This document shows, one piece after another, positions 34,337 to 43,014 of a stretch of 64,000 nt of DNA. Below the pieces are notes generated by a model. The model was not told the DNA's origin and ran no database searches. It saw only the letters and a list, made by a program, of their open reading frames with translations. The stretch is from Sphingomonas albertensis (GTDB taxonomy: Bacteria; Pseudomonadota; Alphaproteobacteria; Sphingomonadales; Sphingomonadaceae), in assembly GCF_014358075.1 (NCBI RefSeq), contig NZ_JACONT010000007.1:1-64000 (forward strand). Direction: 5' to 3'. Positions within the stretch are counted from its first letter, which is position 1. The number at the start of each line of letters is the position of its first letter. A program made the translations under genes and the position numbers.

Positions 34337-36484
34337 ATGACCAAGACCATCGCCAAGGATACCGGAACGCCACCGAAAGGTGCCACGTTCGAAACGCAGA
34401 TCGGCGAAGGCGGCGAACTGCACCAGATCGCCAGCGGCGAAGGCGCCGTATTGACGACGCAGCAGGGCATCCCGATTGCCGACGACCAGAATTCGCTGAA
34501 AGTCGGCGATCGCGGGCCGACGTTGCTCGAGGATTTCCACTTCCGCGAGAAGATCTTCCATTTCGACCATGAGCGTATCCCGGAGCGCGTCGTTCATGCT
34601 CGCGGTTATGGCGCGCACGGCACGTTCACGCTGACCGAGAGCCTGGAAGAATTCACCAGCGCCGGCATCCTGACAGAAGTCGGCGAGCAGACGCCGATGT
34701 TCCTCCGTTTTTCGACGGTGGCGGGCAACAAGGGTTCGGCCGATCTGGCGCGCGACGTGCGTGGCTTCGCGGTGAAGTTCTATACCAAGGAAGGCAATTG
34801 GGACGTCGTCGGCAATAACATCCCGGTGTTCTTTATCCAGGACGCGATAAAGTTCCCCGACCTCATCCATGCCGCCAAGCAGGAGCCCGACCGCGGCTTC
34901 CCGCAGGCACAGACCGCGCATGACAATTTCTGGGACTTCATCAGCCTGACCCCGGAATCGATGCACATGGTCATGTGGATCATGTCCGACCGCACCATCC
35001 CGCGCGGCTTCCGCTTCGTCGAGGGCTTCGGCGTGCATACGTTCCGCCTCGTCAATGCCGAGGGCAAGGGCACCTACGTCAAGTTCCACTTCAAGCCGAA
35101 GCTGGGGCTCCAGTCGGTCGCGTGGAACGAAGCGGTCAAGATCAACGGTGCGGATCCCGACTTCCATCGTCGCGACCTGTGGGATGCGATCGACCAGGGC
35201 AACTTCCCCGAGTGGGACATGGGCGTGCAGTTGTTCGACGACGAGTTCGCCGACAATTTCGAGTTCGACGTGCTCGATGCGACCAAGGTCATTCCCGAGG
35301 AGCAGATCCCGGTCCGTATAATCGGCAGTTTCAAGCTCGATCGTCTGGTGGATAATTTCTTCGCCGAAACCGAGCAGGTCGCGTTCTGCACGCAGAACAT
35401 CGTGCCGGGGATCGGCTTCACCAACGATCCATTGCTGCAGGGGCGCAACTTCTCGTATCTCGATACGCAGCTGAAGCGCCTCGGCAGCACCAACTTCACG
35501 CATATCCCGATCAATGCGCCGAAGATCCCGGTGAACAACTACCAGCAGGACGGTCACATGGCGATGCATGCCCGCAAGGGTCGTGCGAACTATGAGCCGA
35601 ACAGCTGGGCCGGCACGCCGCGCGAGAGCCCATCGAAGGGCTATAAGCACTTTCCGTCGCAGGAGACGGGACGCAAGGCGCAGGTGCGCTCGGCAACGTT
35701 CGCCGATCACTATAGCCAGGCGCGGCAGTTCTTCATCAGCCAGACCGAGATCGAGCAGAAGCACATCGGCGATGCGCTGACATTCGAGCTGTCGAAGGTC
35801 GAGCGGGTCGATATCCGCGAACTGATGGTCGGGCACCTGCTCAACATCGACGAGAAGCTCGCGAAGACGGTCGCGACCGGTCTCGGCTTCAAGGCAATGC
35901 CGCCAAAGGCCAAGGCTGCGGTCGAGCCGCGGACCGACCTGCCCGCTTCGGACGCGCTCAGCATCCTGAAGAACACCAGCGGCAGCTTCGAGGGTCGCAA
36001 GCTCGGCATCCTCGTCACCGACGGGGCACCGGCGGCGATCGTGCAGGCCCTGGTCGATGGGATCGTCGCGGCGAAGGCCACGTACGAGATCATCGCCCCG
36101 AAGGTCGCTGGCGCATCGCTCGACGACGGGACGCTCGCGGAGGGCAAGCAGAAGATCGATGGCGCGCCGTCGGTACTCTACGATGCCGTCGCGATCGTCG
36201 TGTCGGCGGATGGGGCGAAGAAGCTCGGCAAGGACAAGACCGCCAAGGACTTCGTCAGCGACGCGTTCGGGCATGCCAAGTTCATCGGCTTCAACGCCGA
36301 TGCGAAGCCGTTCCTCGAAAAGGCCGGCATCGAGGACGAGGACATGGACGACGGCGTGATCGCGCTGGGCGGCAAGGGCGATGTGGACACGTTCCTCAAG
36401 ACGCTCGGCAAGCTGCGCATCTGGGATCGCGAACTGAACGTCGACCTCGACGCTCCCGCGTTCGAAGACCCCGAGGCGGCTTGA
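34337..36484 (+). CDS. katE: Monofunctional haem catalase, large-subunit (HPII) type, 715 aa
   Basis: Decomposes hydrogen peroxide in the cytoplasm. The catalase core has the essential H87 in [12 protein letters not shown], the [16 protein letters not shown] region with the active-site Asn, and the proximal tyrosine region near [14 protein letters not shown]-terminal flavodoxin/GATase-like domain (about 565-715) begins with [12 protein letters not shown], which defines the large-subunit clade. The ATG at 34337 has GAGGA about 10 bases upstream and replaces an earlier in-frame ATG. Its stop overlaps the following glycosyltransferase start (TTGA). Confidence 0.95.
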   Translation: MTKTIAKDTGTPPKGATFETQIGEGGELHQIASGEGAVLTTQQGIPIADDQNSLKVGDRGPTLLEDFHFREKIFHFDHERIPERVVHARGYGAHGTFTLTESLEEFTSAGILTEVGEQTPMFLRFSTVAGNKGSADLARDVRGFAVKFYTKEGNWDVVGNNIPVFFIQDAIKFPDLIHAAKQEPDRGFPQAQTAHDNFWDFISLTPESMHMVMWIMSDRTIPRGFRFVEGFGVHTFRLVNAEGKGTYVKFHFKPKLGLQSVAWNEAVKINGADPDFHRRDLWDAIDQGNFPEWDMGVQLFDDEFADNFEFDVLDATKVIPEEQIPVRIIGSFKLDRLVDNFFAETEQVAFCTQNIVPGIGFTNDPLLQGRNFSYLDTQLKRLGSTNFTHIPINAPKIPVNNYQQDGHMAMHARKGRANYEPNSWAGTPRESPSKGYKHFPSQETGRKAQVRSATFADHYSQARQFFISQTEIEQKHIGDALTFELSKVERVDIRELMVGHLLNIDEKLAKTVATGLGFKAMPPKAKAAVEPRTDLPASDALSILKNTSGSFEGRKLGILVTDGAPAAIVQALVDGIVAAKATYEIIAPKVAGASLDDGTLAEGKQKIDGAPSVLYDAVAIVVSADGAKKLGKDKTAKDFVSDAFGHAKFIGFNADAKPFLEKAGIEDEDMDDGVIALGGKGDVDTFLKTLGKLRIWDRELNVDLDAPAFEDPEAA

Positions 36485-37581
36485 TCGCTTCGATAAAGCC
36501 CAAGACATCGCCACCGTACGCTCAGCGTTCGGTGGCGGTGGCCATTCCCGTCAAGAACGAAGACCAGTATCTGGGCGGATGCCTCGACGCGCTGGATCGT
36601 GCGGCGGGGCGCTACGGAGGCAAGGTTGTCATCGTCGCAATGGCGAACGATTGTACCGATGGGACGATCGAGATTTTGAAAACCTGGCGGCCGAGCCATG
36701 CAACGCTTGCATGGTCGGCCGTTTCGCTTTTGCCGGGGGCACGACATGCCGGCTGGGCCCGGCGCCTTGCGCTCGATGCAGGCGCGAACCTGCTGACCCA
36801 TCATACCGATTTGCTGCTGTCGACCGACGCGGACACGAACGTCGCGGCCGACTGGATCGTACGGATCGTCGCGCATATCGATGCGGGTAACGATGCCGTG
36901 GCCGGACGTGCGCTGACGCTCAAGGCGGATCGCGCGTCGCTGGGTGCCACGGCACGGCGACGGCTGGACCAGCTCGGGCGCTATTACACCGCGCTCGATT
37001 ATCTTCGCGCTCGCGCCGAGACGGAGGCGCACGATCCCTGGCCTCGCCATTTCTACGAAGGCGGCGCGAGCATCGCCGTCACGCACGCGATGTATCGGCG
37101 GATCGGCGGGGCGCCGACGCCGTCGGTGGCAGAGGATCGTGCCCTGTTCGACCGCATCCGCGCGCATGGCGGCCAGGTGCGTCACCCGCTGAACGTGCGC
37201 GTGTTCACGTCCTGCCGGGTCTCGGGTCGCGCGCCGGGCGGCATGGCCGATGCCGTGGCGCGGTGGATCGATCAGCCGATCGACGCGCCCTTGCACGAAA
37301 CCTACGCGGTGGTGGCGGCGCTCAACCCCGCCGTCGCCAGTCCGCACGACCAGTTGAGCTTCGCAACTTTGCCCGCGGCGATCCGGGAAGCGCAGTCGCT
37401 GATCCGCCTAACCCGCACCTTCGAGTCGCCAGAGATCAAGCCGGTACGCCTCGTGCCGGTCGCTGCGAACGACCGTGACGCGATCGTCCAGCGCAGCGTG
37501 CAGTTCGGCAACGGCCTCGTCCCCGCTTTTGGGATAATCGGTCTCGCCGATCCAGTGGACCAGCATCACATACCCGCCTGA
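36481..37581 (+). CDS. Family 2 glycosyltransferase, 366 aa
   Basis: GT-A fold: [18 protein letters not shown] opens the nucleotide-binding domain, [14 protein letters not shown] follows, and the metal-binding STDADTNV motif is near 113-120; [16 protein letters not shown] and [10 protein letters not shown] form the acceptor side with the probable catalytic Asp. The start is a TTG overlapping the katE stop (TTGA), with GAGG upstream; a GTG at 36532 is an alternative. The last 58 codons overlap the convergent methyltransferase gene on the other strand. It faces a methyltransferase/deacetylase/acyl-CoA-dehydrogenase-like operon and may act in the same pathway. Confidence 0.82.
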   Translation: MIASIKPKTSPPYAQRSVAVAIPVKNEDQYLGGCLDALDRAAGRYGGKVVIVAMANDCTDGTIEILKTWRPSHATLAWSAVSLLPGARHAGWARRLALDAGANLLTHHTDLLLSTDADTNVAADWIVRIVAHIDAGNDAVAGRALTLKADRASLGATARRRLDQLGRYYTALDYLRARAETEAHDPWPRHFYEGGASIAVTHAMYRRIGGAPTPSVAEDRALFDRIRAHGGQVRHPLNVRVFTSCRVSGRAPGGMADAVARWIDQPIDAPLHETYAVVAALNPAVASPHDQLSFATLPAAIREAQSLIRLTRTFESPEIKPVRLVPVAANDRDAIVQRSVQFGNGLVPAFGIIGLADPVDQHHIPA

Positions 37582-37998
37582 CGCCACTGCGCCGCGCAGA
37601 TAGCCTGCGAGCCGGACGATGTCGACGCTATCCCAGTAATAGACGACCTCCGACAGCATCACGAGATCGAAAATCCCCTGCGGCGCGTCGCCGGGCAGGC
37701 GACGCTGCTCGATCGTTACGTTCGGCTGATCCGCGCACCGCGCACGCGCCGAGGCCAGTGCGGTCGGTGAGACGTCGACCGACAGCAACGCGTCGCACCG
37801 CGAACCAAGCTGAGCTGTCAGCACACCATTCGCGCACCCGACTTCCAGCGCATTGGCGAACCGCGGCTGGGGCAAGGCGGCGAGCGTCTCGGCGTATTTG
37901 GCCGCCTCGTACGCGCTGGTCTCGAAGTCCCAAGGATCGCCCTTGTCCTTGTAGAGCGCCTCGAAATAGTCGGGGGCGATCGAGTGTTCACGACGCAC
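37408..37998 (-). CDS. NodS-like SAM-dependent methyltransferase, 196 aa
   Basis: Class I methyltransferase of the NodS family (N-methylation of a deacetylated glucosamine in Nod factors is the characterised reaction). Recognised by the N-terminal DYFEALYKDKGDPWDFETS and KYAETLAALP, SAM motif LEVGCANG (51-58), SVDVSPTALASARARC, and LSEVVYYWD. The GTG at 37998 has GGAG upstream and overlaps the deacetylase stop by 11 bases; the longer frame shadows that gene. The 3' end overlaps the convergent glycosyltransferase by 174 bases. The acceptor is unknown; the adjacent deacetylase suggests an amino sugar. Confidence 0.87.
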   Translation of the reverse strand: MRREHSIAPDYFEALYKDKGDPWDFETSAYEAAKYAETLAALPQPRFANALEVGCANGVLTAQLGSRCDALLSVDVSPTALASARARCADQPNVTIEQRRLPGDAPQGIFDLVMLSEVVYYWDSVDIVRLAGYLRGAVASGGYVMLVHWIGETDYPKSGDEAVAELHAALDDRVTVVRSDRHEAYRLDLWRLEGAG

Positions 37999-38770
37999 GG
38001 GGGATCTCCAGCAATAGGGTTGTGGGCCGATCGAGCAGACGGAGCATCCTGTCGGGGAGGCGGAAGTTCTCGGCGGCACCGACGATACGCCCGCCCCGCT
38101 GGCTGCGGTGGCATGCCATCGCGCGGCGTTGTTGCGGCTTGCCCGCCGCCGTGCCGATCGACACGACGCGGCGACTGCGGACACGCTCGGCTACGTCCGC
38201 GACGGTCCAGCCCCAGACGAGATAGTGATACAGGCGAACCGCTATGCGCCGCGCGACGGCATCGGCGAGGGCTGCGGCGGCCTCGTGATCGCAGTGGGGC
38301 TCGCCATCCCACGTTATCGCGATCCGGCGGATATCGCGGGCGCGACACCAGGCTGCCAAGCGATCCGCGGTGCGTTCGAAGAGCGGGTCGCCGGGTTTTG
38401 GGGGGGCTGCATCGGGCCAGTCGAGATGCAGCGGGGCCTCTCCGTCCAGCAGGCGCAACGCCGCGGCGGCTTCGGTGCGGCGTAACCCGGCGATGCGCGT
38501 GCGGCTCCAACCCGGTGCGTCCGGGTGCGATCCGGCGCCATCGGTCACGAATGCGGTATGCGCGCGTCCCCCGCTGGCAGCGATCGCCGCGATCAGCGCG
38601 CCACAGCCGAGCGTCTCGTCATCGGGATGCGGCGCGAGGATCAACCACGGGCCTTGCGCTGCGGCAGCCTTGGCCGACATCGGTCGGGCGCGACGGAAGA
38701 GCGTGCTCCAGGCGCGATGGCCCGGCGCTACCACCACCGATCGTCGCCCCAGCAATCCTCCTCCAGCCAC
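37988..38770 (-). CDS. PIG-L (LmbE-like) family deacetylase, 260 aa
   Basis: Zinc-dependent N-deacetylase of the GlcNAc-PI/mycothiol MshB/BshB group. The zinc motif PHPDDE is at 47-52 and the second, GEPHCDHE, lies near 155-162; FVTDGAGSHP is also typical. It removes N-acetyl from amino sugars in known members. The start at 38770 overlaps the end of the acyl-CoA dehydrogenase-like gene by 43 bases; a downstream ATG near residue 31 would still keep the whole domain. It is coupled to the methyltransferase. Confidence 0.87.
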   Translation of the reverse strand: MAGGGLLGRRSVVVAPGHRAWSTLFRRARPMSAKAAAAQGPWLILAPHPDDETLGCGALIAAIAASGGRAHTAFVTDGAGSHPDAPGWSRTRIAGLRRTEAAAALRLLDGEAPLHLDWPDAAPPKPGDPLFERTADRLAAWCRARDIRRIAITWDGEPHCDHEAAAALADAVARRIAVRLYHYLVWGWTVADVAERVRSRRVVSIGTAAGKPQQRRAMACHRSQRGGRIVGAAENFRLPDRMLRLLDRPTTLLLEIPRAS

Positions 38771-39831
38771 GCTGCCGCCGCCCGGTCGCGCGCCTGATCC
38801 GGAACCGGCTGGCGCAAATACAGCCCAAGATCACGGGTGATCCGGTCGATCCGGCTGGCGGCGAAGAACGACGCGGTACCGACCGAGCGCGCCGCCGCCT
38901 CCATCGTCTTCAGCCCCGCCTCCTCGACGATGCCGCGGGTCATCAGCACGAACGGGATCGCCTCGGTCGCCTGCGCCTCCGCCAGATGCGCGGCGCGGCG
39001 TACCCAGAGGCCAGCGCTGCGCGTCTCGGTGAGACAGGCGGCAAACCGCGCACGCTGGATTGCGTCATCGCCCTTGCCGGTCGCGACGAGGTGATCGCGC
39101 AGATGCCGGACCAGCGCCTCGACCGCGCCGAGTTGGACCGCGGTGAACCGCCATGCACCGGCACTGAACCGCGGTTCGGTCTCGTACACGTCGGGCGCAC
39201 CGATCATGCCCTCGGGACCGATCGGCATGTCGGAGAAATCGAACAGGCCGCTGCACGTGCCACGCATGCCACGCACCTGCCACCCGCTATTGTCCGCGCG
39301 TGCGGTTTCGCCGGCGATTCTGACGAGCACGAGTTGCTTGCCGCCGCTCGCGTCGCGCGCGGTCACCAGGATGCGGTCGAGATGCCCCGCCCCGGTCGCG
39401 AAACTCTTGCGGCCTTGAAGCCGCCAGCGACCGTCGCCATCCTGCCGGATCGACAGACCGGGCTGCGGCTCGGTGTTCCAGACCCCATAGACGCGACCGG
39501 CCTCGAGATCGCTCTCCAGAGTCCGCCGCTGGGCATCGTCGCCATAGGCCGACACCAGCTGCGCCGCGTTCACATGCCCCTCGAACACGCGACCGAGGCT
39601 GAGATCGGCGCCACCGATGGCGCGCAATACGTCGACCAGCGCGTCGGTCCGTTCGGGTGACGAGACGTCGACGAAACCGGCAAGCGCGCCCACCTCGTGC
39701 AGCGCGGCGACGCGCTCGGCGGGAAACACCTCGTCTCCGTTGGTGCGATCCCAGTCGGCGGCCAGCGCGCGGACCGCCTCCAACGTCGTCCAGCCTTGTG
39801 GATGTGCGGGCGATCGTGCCGGTGATGTCAT
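38728..39831 (-). CDS. Acyl-CoA dehydrogenase-like flavoprotein, 367 aa
   Basis: Acyl-CoA dehydrogenase fold: GGADLSLGRVFEGHVNAAQLV for the N-terminal helical domain, GVWNTEPQPGLSI and GRKSFATGAGHLDRILVTA for the beta domain, and an arginine-rich helical C-terminal domain. The conserved catalytic glutamate of true fatty acyl-CoA dehydrogenases is not obvious, so it may act on an unusual acyl or amine substrate. First gene of a three-gene operon with the deacetylase and methyltransferase. I know this combination from other proteobacteria without an established function. Confidence 0.83.
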   Translation of the reverse strand: MTSPARSPAHPQGWTTLEAVRALAADWDRTNGDEVFPAERVAALHEVGALAGFVDVSSPERTDALVDVLRAIGGADLSLGRVFEGHVNAAQLVSAYGDDAQRRTLESDLEAGRVYGVWNTEPQPGLSIRQDGDGRWRLQGRKSFATGAGHLDRILVTARDASGGKQLVLVRIAGETARADNSGWQVRGMRGTCSGLFDFSDMPIGPEGMIGAPDVYETEPRFSAGAWRFTAVQLGAVEALVRHLRDHLVATGKGDDAIQRARFAACLTETRSAGLWVRRAAHLAEAQATEAIPFVLMTRGIVEEAGLKTMEAAARSVGTASFFAASRIDRITRDLGLYLRQPVPDQARDRAAAAWLEEDCWGDDRWW

Positions 39832-39935
39832 GGCCAGTGGATCAATCCCCGCGCGCTGCGAACCATGCGATACGGCCGCTGTGCCAGTAGAACGCCGGAA
39901 CGCCGCGAGCGTTGCGTGTCTGGGCCACGGCGACG

Positions 39936-39974
39936 GTTAACCAGATCCAAATTCGCCCAAAACCTTTGGTTAAC
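39936..39974. promoter_or_regulatory. Inverted CtrA-like half-sites upstream of a 50-aa ORF
   Basis: GTTAACCA (39936-39943) and TGGTTAAC (39967-39974) are a perfect inverted repeat with a 23-base spacer, about 42 bases before a small gene. TTAACC(A/T) is the CtrA half-site in alphaproteobacteria. A nearly identical inverted pair occurs at 48233-48255. Confidence 0.4.
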
Positions 39975-40015
39975 GCTTGGCCGGCATAGTCACGCGATCG
40001 GAAGGGATCGGATCG

Positions 40016-40168
40016 ATGGCACAGAAACAGGATATCTTCGCGCTGGTCGGCAAGCGGATGTGCGCGTCGCCGCGGCATGGCGATCTCGCTACCGGGTATG
40101 ACGTACCACCGATCGCGGACTTGATCCGCCGGATCGACCGTGCGCTGCTGGAACGCCGCGCGGCCTGA
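40016..40168 (+). CDS. Small hypothetical protein, 50 aa
   Basis: Short ORF starting at ATG 40016 behind GAAGGGA, with residues MAQKQDIFALVGKRM followed by a charged helix (ADLIRRIDRALLERR) at the end. No known domain or signal. It has an AT-rich upstream region with CtrA-like half-sites in an otherwise GC-rich area, which supports it being a real gene. Convergent with the 87-aa gene, four bases apart. Confidence 0.55.
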   Translation: MAQKQDIFALVGKRMCASPRHGDLATGYDVPPIADLIRRIDRALLERRAA

Positions 40169-40172
40169 ACGT

Positions 40173-40436
40173 CTAGTCGTCCGCGCCGGCCATGCCGATC
40201 GCGGAGGCATACATCTGCGCCGCGCGCTGCTCCCGCGGATCCTTGAAGGCACGCGTCGGATCGGGCGCATCGCCGGTCGCGCGTAATACCGCCCATAACG
40301 CGAACCGCCGGCCGGGCTCACGCTCGGTGCCGAACGCCAGCGACACACGCTCGCGTCCCGCTTCCAGCGCCTCGGGGCTGAGCGTGTCGATGTCGGTCGT
40401 GCCGAAGAAGTGGTGCGAAATCGCGTCTAGGTCCAT
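40173..40436 (-). CDS. Small hypothetical protein, 87 aa
   Basis: Acidic to neutral, soluble protein with an HHFFGTTDIDTL start and two predicted helices (PEALEAGRERVSLAFG and RRFALWAVLRATG). No domain recognised. The codon usage matches neighbouring genes. It is bounded by the convergent 50-aa gene and, upstream, the tRNA-Ser gene on the other strand. Confidence 0.6.
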   Translation of the reverse strand: MDLDAISHHFFGTTDIDTLSPEALEAGRERVSLAFGTEREPGRRFALWAVLRATGDAPDPTRAFKDPREQRAAQMYASAIGMAGADD

Positions 40437-40565
40437 GCGATCAGCCTAGCGGACCGCCCGCCCCCCGCGCAATCGGGTGCGGCGACGCGGCGGCGTATCG
40501 CAACGGTTGCGATCCCGCCGCTCTCCGCTTAGACGCCGTCGTCCGGCTCGTCCGAGCGCCGGTAC

Positions 40566-40655
40566 GGAAGAGTGTCCGAGTGGTTTAAGGAACTGGTCTT
40601 GAAAACCAGCGATGGGGTAACTCATCCGTGGGTTCGAATCCCACCTCTTCCGCCA
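40566..40655 (+). tRNA. tRNA-Ser (anticodon UGA), CCA encoded
   Basis: Acceptor stem GGAAGAG pairs with CTCTTCC (40645-40651), discriminator G, CCA at 40653-40655. The anticodon stem-loop CTGGT-CTTGAAA-ACCAG gives anticodon TGA. A long variable arm (GATGGGGTAACTCATC) and the T arm GTGGGTTCGAATCCCAC confirm a class II serine tRNA. Confidence 0.97.
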
Positions 40656-40673
40656 GCACCCGTCGATGACGAG

Positions 40674-41105
40674 TCAGTTCGCCTTGTTCGGCGGGATCAC
40701 GGGCATCGGTAGCGGCGCGACGGGTACGCCTTCCTCGACAAGGGCCTTGGCTTCGGCGAGGCTTGCCTGGCCGTGGATGGTGGCATGTTTCTCTTCGCCG
40801 AGATGCATGGCGCGGGCGCGATCGGCAAAGGCGGTGCCGACCCATTCCGAGGACTCCAGCGCCTTCGCCTGTTGCTTGGCGATCAGTGTCATCGCGGCCT
40901 TCACCATTGCCGGACTGGGCGGCGACGGTCTGGCGTTGCCCTTGGACGGGATCGAGGGCGCCATCGGTGCCTTGATGACGTCGCCGTCGTCGCAGAGCGG
41001 GCAGCGGACATGCCCGGCGGCGCGTTGCGATTCATAGGCGTCGCTCGAGGCGAACCATGCCTCGAACACGTGCTCGCCGCCGCATTTGAGGTCGAAGACG
41101 ATCAT
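40674..41105 (-). CDS. DUF1178 family protein, 143 aa
   Basis: The conserved N-terminus MIVFDLKCGGEHVFEAWFAS and the zinc-ribbon-like VRCPLCDDGDVIKAPM match DUF1178; cysteines C8 and the CPLC pair could bind a metal. Function unknown. The ATG at 41105 overlaps the nitrilase-like gene's stop (ATGA), so the longer frame is not used. It is the last gene of an operon with glutaredoxin and a nitrilase-type amidase, an arrangement I associate with alphaproteobacteria. It ends just beyond the tRNA-Ser gene. Confidence 0.87.
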   Translation of the reverse strand: MIVFDLKCGGEHVFEAWFASSDAYESQRAAGHVRCPLCDDGDVIKAPMAPSIPSKGNARPSPPSPAMVKAAMTLIAKQQAKALESSEWVGTAFADRARAMHLGEEKHATIHGQASLAEAKALVEEGVPVAPLPMPVIPPNKAN

Positions 41106-41929
41106 GCCACGGTCGTAACGGGAGGAATATCCCGACGATGCGCGATGGCCGGAATGCGCGCGCGGACCTGCTCGACCCGTTCCAGATCGATCTCCGCGAA
41201 CCCCAGTCCAGCTGACTCGCCCATGTCGAGGATCACCTCGCCCCATGGATCGACGACGAGCGAATGGCCGTATGTCTCGCGCCCGTCCTGATGCACGCCG
41301 GTCTGTGCCGCCGCGATGACAAACGCGCCTGCCTCGATCGCGCGTGCGCGCAGCAGGACATGCCAGTGTGCGGCGCCGGTCGGTCGGGTGAAGGCGGCGG
41401 GAACGGAGAGCATCGTCGCGCCGGCATTGCTCAGCGCCCGGTAGAGATCGGCGAAGCGGAGGTCGTAGCAGATCGACGCACCCAACCGGCCGGCGGGCGT
41501 ATCGACGACGACCGCCGTCTCGCCGCCGACATAAGCCGCGGACTCCCGCCAGCTTTCCCCCGTCGGAAGGTCGACGTCGAACAGGTGCAGCTTATCGTAG
41601 CGGGCACGGATCGCACCGGCAGGATCGATGACGAACCCACGATTGGCGAACTTGCCATCCGGGCGGCGGACCGCGAGCGAGCCGAGGTGCACCCAGACGC
41701 CGGCGTTCGCGGCGGCGACACGCACCGCCGCCAGCACGGGATCGGCGTCTTCGGTGACGATCGACGCCGCACCCCGCGTACGATCGCGGTCGATCAGCCC
41801 CGACATCTCGGGGGTGAACAGCATCGCTGCGCTGGCCGCTCCAGCTTCACCGATCGCATCGACCAATGTTTCGGCGTTGACGGCGGGATCGATCCCGCTC
41901 GTCATCTGGAGAACGCCGATCCTGGTCAT
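41102..41929 (-). CDS. Carbon-nitrogen hydrolase (Nit-type omega-amidase family), 275 aa
   Basis: Nitrilase superfamily enzyme with the complete catalytic triad E41 (FTPEMSG), K113 (YDKLHLFD) and C154 (GASICYDLRF). The Nit1/Nit2 branch hydrolyses omega-amides such as deaminated glutathione, which fits location directly after a glutaredoxin gene. Its ATG overlaps the glutaredoxin stop by one base (TGATG), and its own stop overlaps the DUF1178 start. Confidence 0.9.
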   Translation of the reverse strand: MTRIGVLQMTSGIDPAVNAETLVDAIGEAGAASAAMLFTPEMSGLIDRDRTRGAASIVTEDADPVLAAVRVAAANAGVWVHLGSLAVRRPDGKFANRGFVIDPAGAIRARYDKLHLFDVDLPTGESWRESAAYVGGETAVVVDTPAGRLGASICYDLRFADLYRALSNAGATMLSVPAAFTRPTGAAHWHVLLRARAIEAGAFVIAAAQTGVHQDGRETYGHSLVVDPWGEVILDMGESAGLGFAEIDLERVEQVRARIPAIAHRRDIPPVTTVA

Positions 41930-42183
41930 CAGGCGAGGAGAGGGTCGAGACCACCCTTGGCGTCGAGCGCGGCGAGATCGTCGGACCCACCGATATGCTT
42001 GCCGTCGATAAAGACCTGCGGCATCGTGTTGCGACCGCCCGACCGCTCGACCATCTCGGCCTTTTTCGGGCCACCCATGGTGACATCGAACTGCTCGGGT
42101 TCGACACCCTTCGATGCGAGGAGTTTCAGCGCGCGCGTGCAGTACGGGCAGAACGCTTTGGTGTAGATTTCGACTTTAGCCAT
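41929..42183 (-). CDS. grxC: Glutaredoxin 3, 84 aa
   Basis: Thioredoxin-fold dithiol glutaredoxin with active site C12-P-Y-C15 and the TMPQVFIDGKHIGGSDDL motif that binds glutathione. It reduces disulfides and mixed glutathione disulfides. The ATG at 42183 gives the standard length; the same frame runs further upstream as a shadow of comF. Translationally coupled to the amidase gene (TGATG). Comes 32 bases after comF. Confidence 0.95.
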   Translation of the reverse strand: MAKVEIYTKAFCPYCTRALKLLASKGVEPEQFDVTMGGPKKAEMVERSGGRNTMPQVFIDGKHIGGSDDLAALDAKGGLDPLLA

Positions 42184-42215
42184 GCAGGCGGAGGTGTGGT
42201 TTCGCCCTGCGCTTG

Positions 42216-42938
42216 TCAATCGTCCGGCGACGAGAGGACGCGGGCCCAGCATAGAATCGTCACCGATCGCGCTCCTGCCTTCAACAGCGCGCGCGTGCAC
42301 GCGTCGGCGGTCGCGCCGCTGGTGTAGACGTCGTCGACCAGCGCGATCGCCCTGCCCCGCACGCGATCGGGCGCGGTCACGCCGAACGCGCCGGCCACGG
42401 CCTTTGCACGCTGCCGACCGCCCAGGCCGCGGAGCAGGATGGTGCGGCGCGTGCGGATCAGGACGTTGCGATCGTGGCGCACGCCCGACAACAGCGCGAC
42501 GGCGTCGGCGATCAACGCGGCCTGGTTGAAACCGCGCGACCAGATCCGCCAGCGGTGCAGCGGCACGGCGACGAGCAGGTCGGTGTCGGGGGGCAGCAAT
42601 CGCCGCATCTGTCGTGCCATCGTCTCGGCAAAGGCGATCCGGCCGCCATATTTCAACCGCAGCGCCAGCGTGCGCGCGATCGGCCCGTAAGCGACGGCAG
42701 CGCGGACGCCGGCGTGACGCGGCGGTGCGGCGAGGCAGGCCGCGCAGCACGCGCCCTCGCCGCGATCGAACGCGAAGGGTCGGTTGCAGCTCGCACACCA
42801 TGGCGGACCGAGAAACCGCAGCGCGGTCCAGCAGATCGCGCAGAACCGGTGATCCTCCGCGACGGGCACGCCGCAACCGGGGCAGCGCGGTGGCAGGGCG
42901 AACCCGACGATGTGACGGAAAGGGTCGCGTATCCTCAT
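42216..42938 (-). CDS. comF: ComF family phosphoribosyltransferase-like protein, 240 aa
   Basis: N-terminal zinc-finger pairs (C19/C22, C33/C36, C48/C51 and C65/C68) precede a phosphoribosyltransferase domain with YGPIARTLALRLKYGGR, VPLHRWRIWSRGFNQAALI and the PRPP loop ALVDDVYTSGATADA. ComF takes part in DNA uptake and processing in competent bacteria. First gene of the comF-grxC-nit-DUF1178 run. Its start codon shares a CATG with an upstream ATG of the divergent methyltransferase gene. Confidence 0.92.
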   Translation of the reverse strand: MRIRDPFRHIVGFALPPRCPGCGVPVAEDHRFCAICWTALRFLGPPWCASCNRPFAFDRGEGACCAACLAAPPRHAGVRAAVAYGPIARTLALRLKYGGRIAFAETMARQMRRLLPPDTDLLVAVPLHRWRIWSRGFNQAALIADAVALLSGVRHDRNVLIRTRRTILLRGLGGRQRAKAVAGAFGVTAPDRVRGRAIALVDDVYTSGATADACTRALLKAGARSVTILCWARVLSSPDD

Positions 42939-43014
42939 GCAGACCTCCCGCCACGCGACCCGCGTTCTACCTCAGAGCTTGTCGGCGCGGCGCGACCACG
43001 GCACAAGCGCAGAC

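Noticed and set aside
34322..36514. 730-aa ORF antisense to the catalase gene
   Set aside because: No domain or start signal; the plus strand encodes an intact catalase with all motifs.
40566..40672. tRNA-Ser as an integration site for a mobile element
   Set aside because: No integrase, no duplicated tRNA 3' end and no foreign composition nearby.
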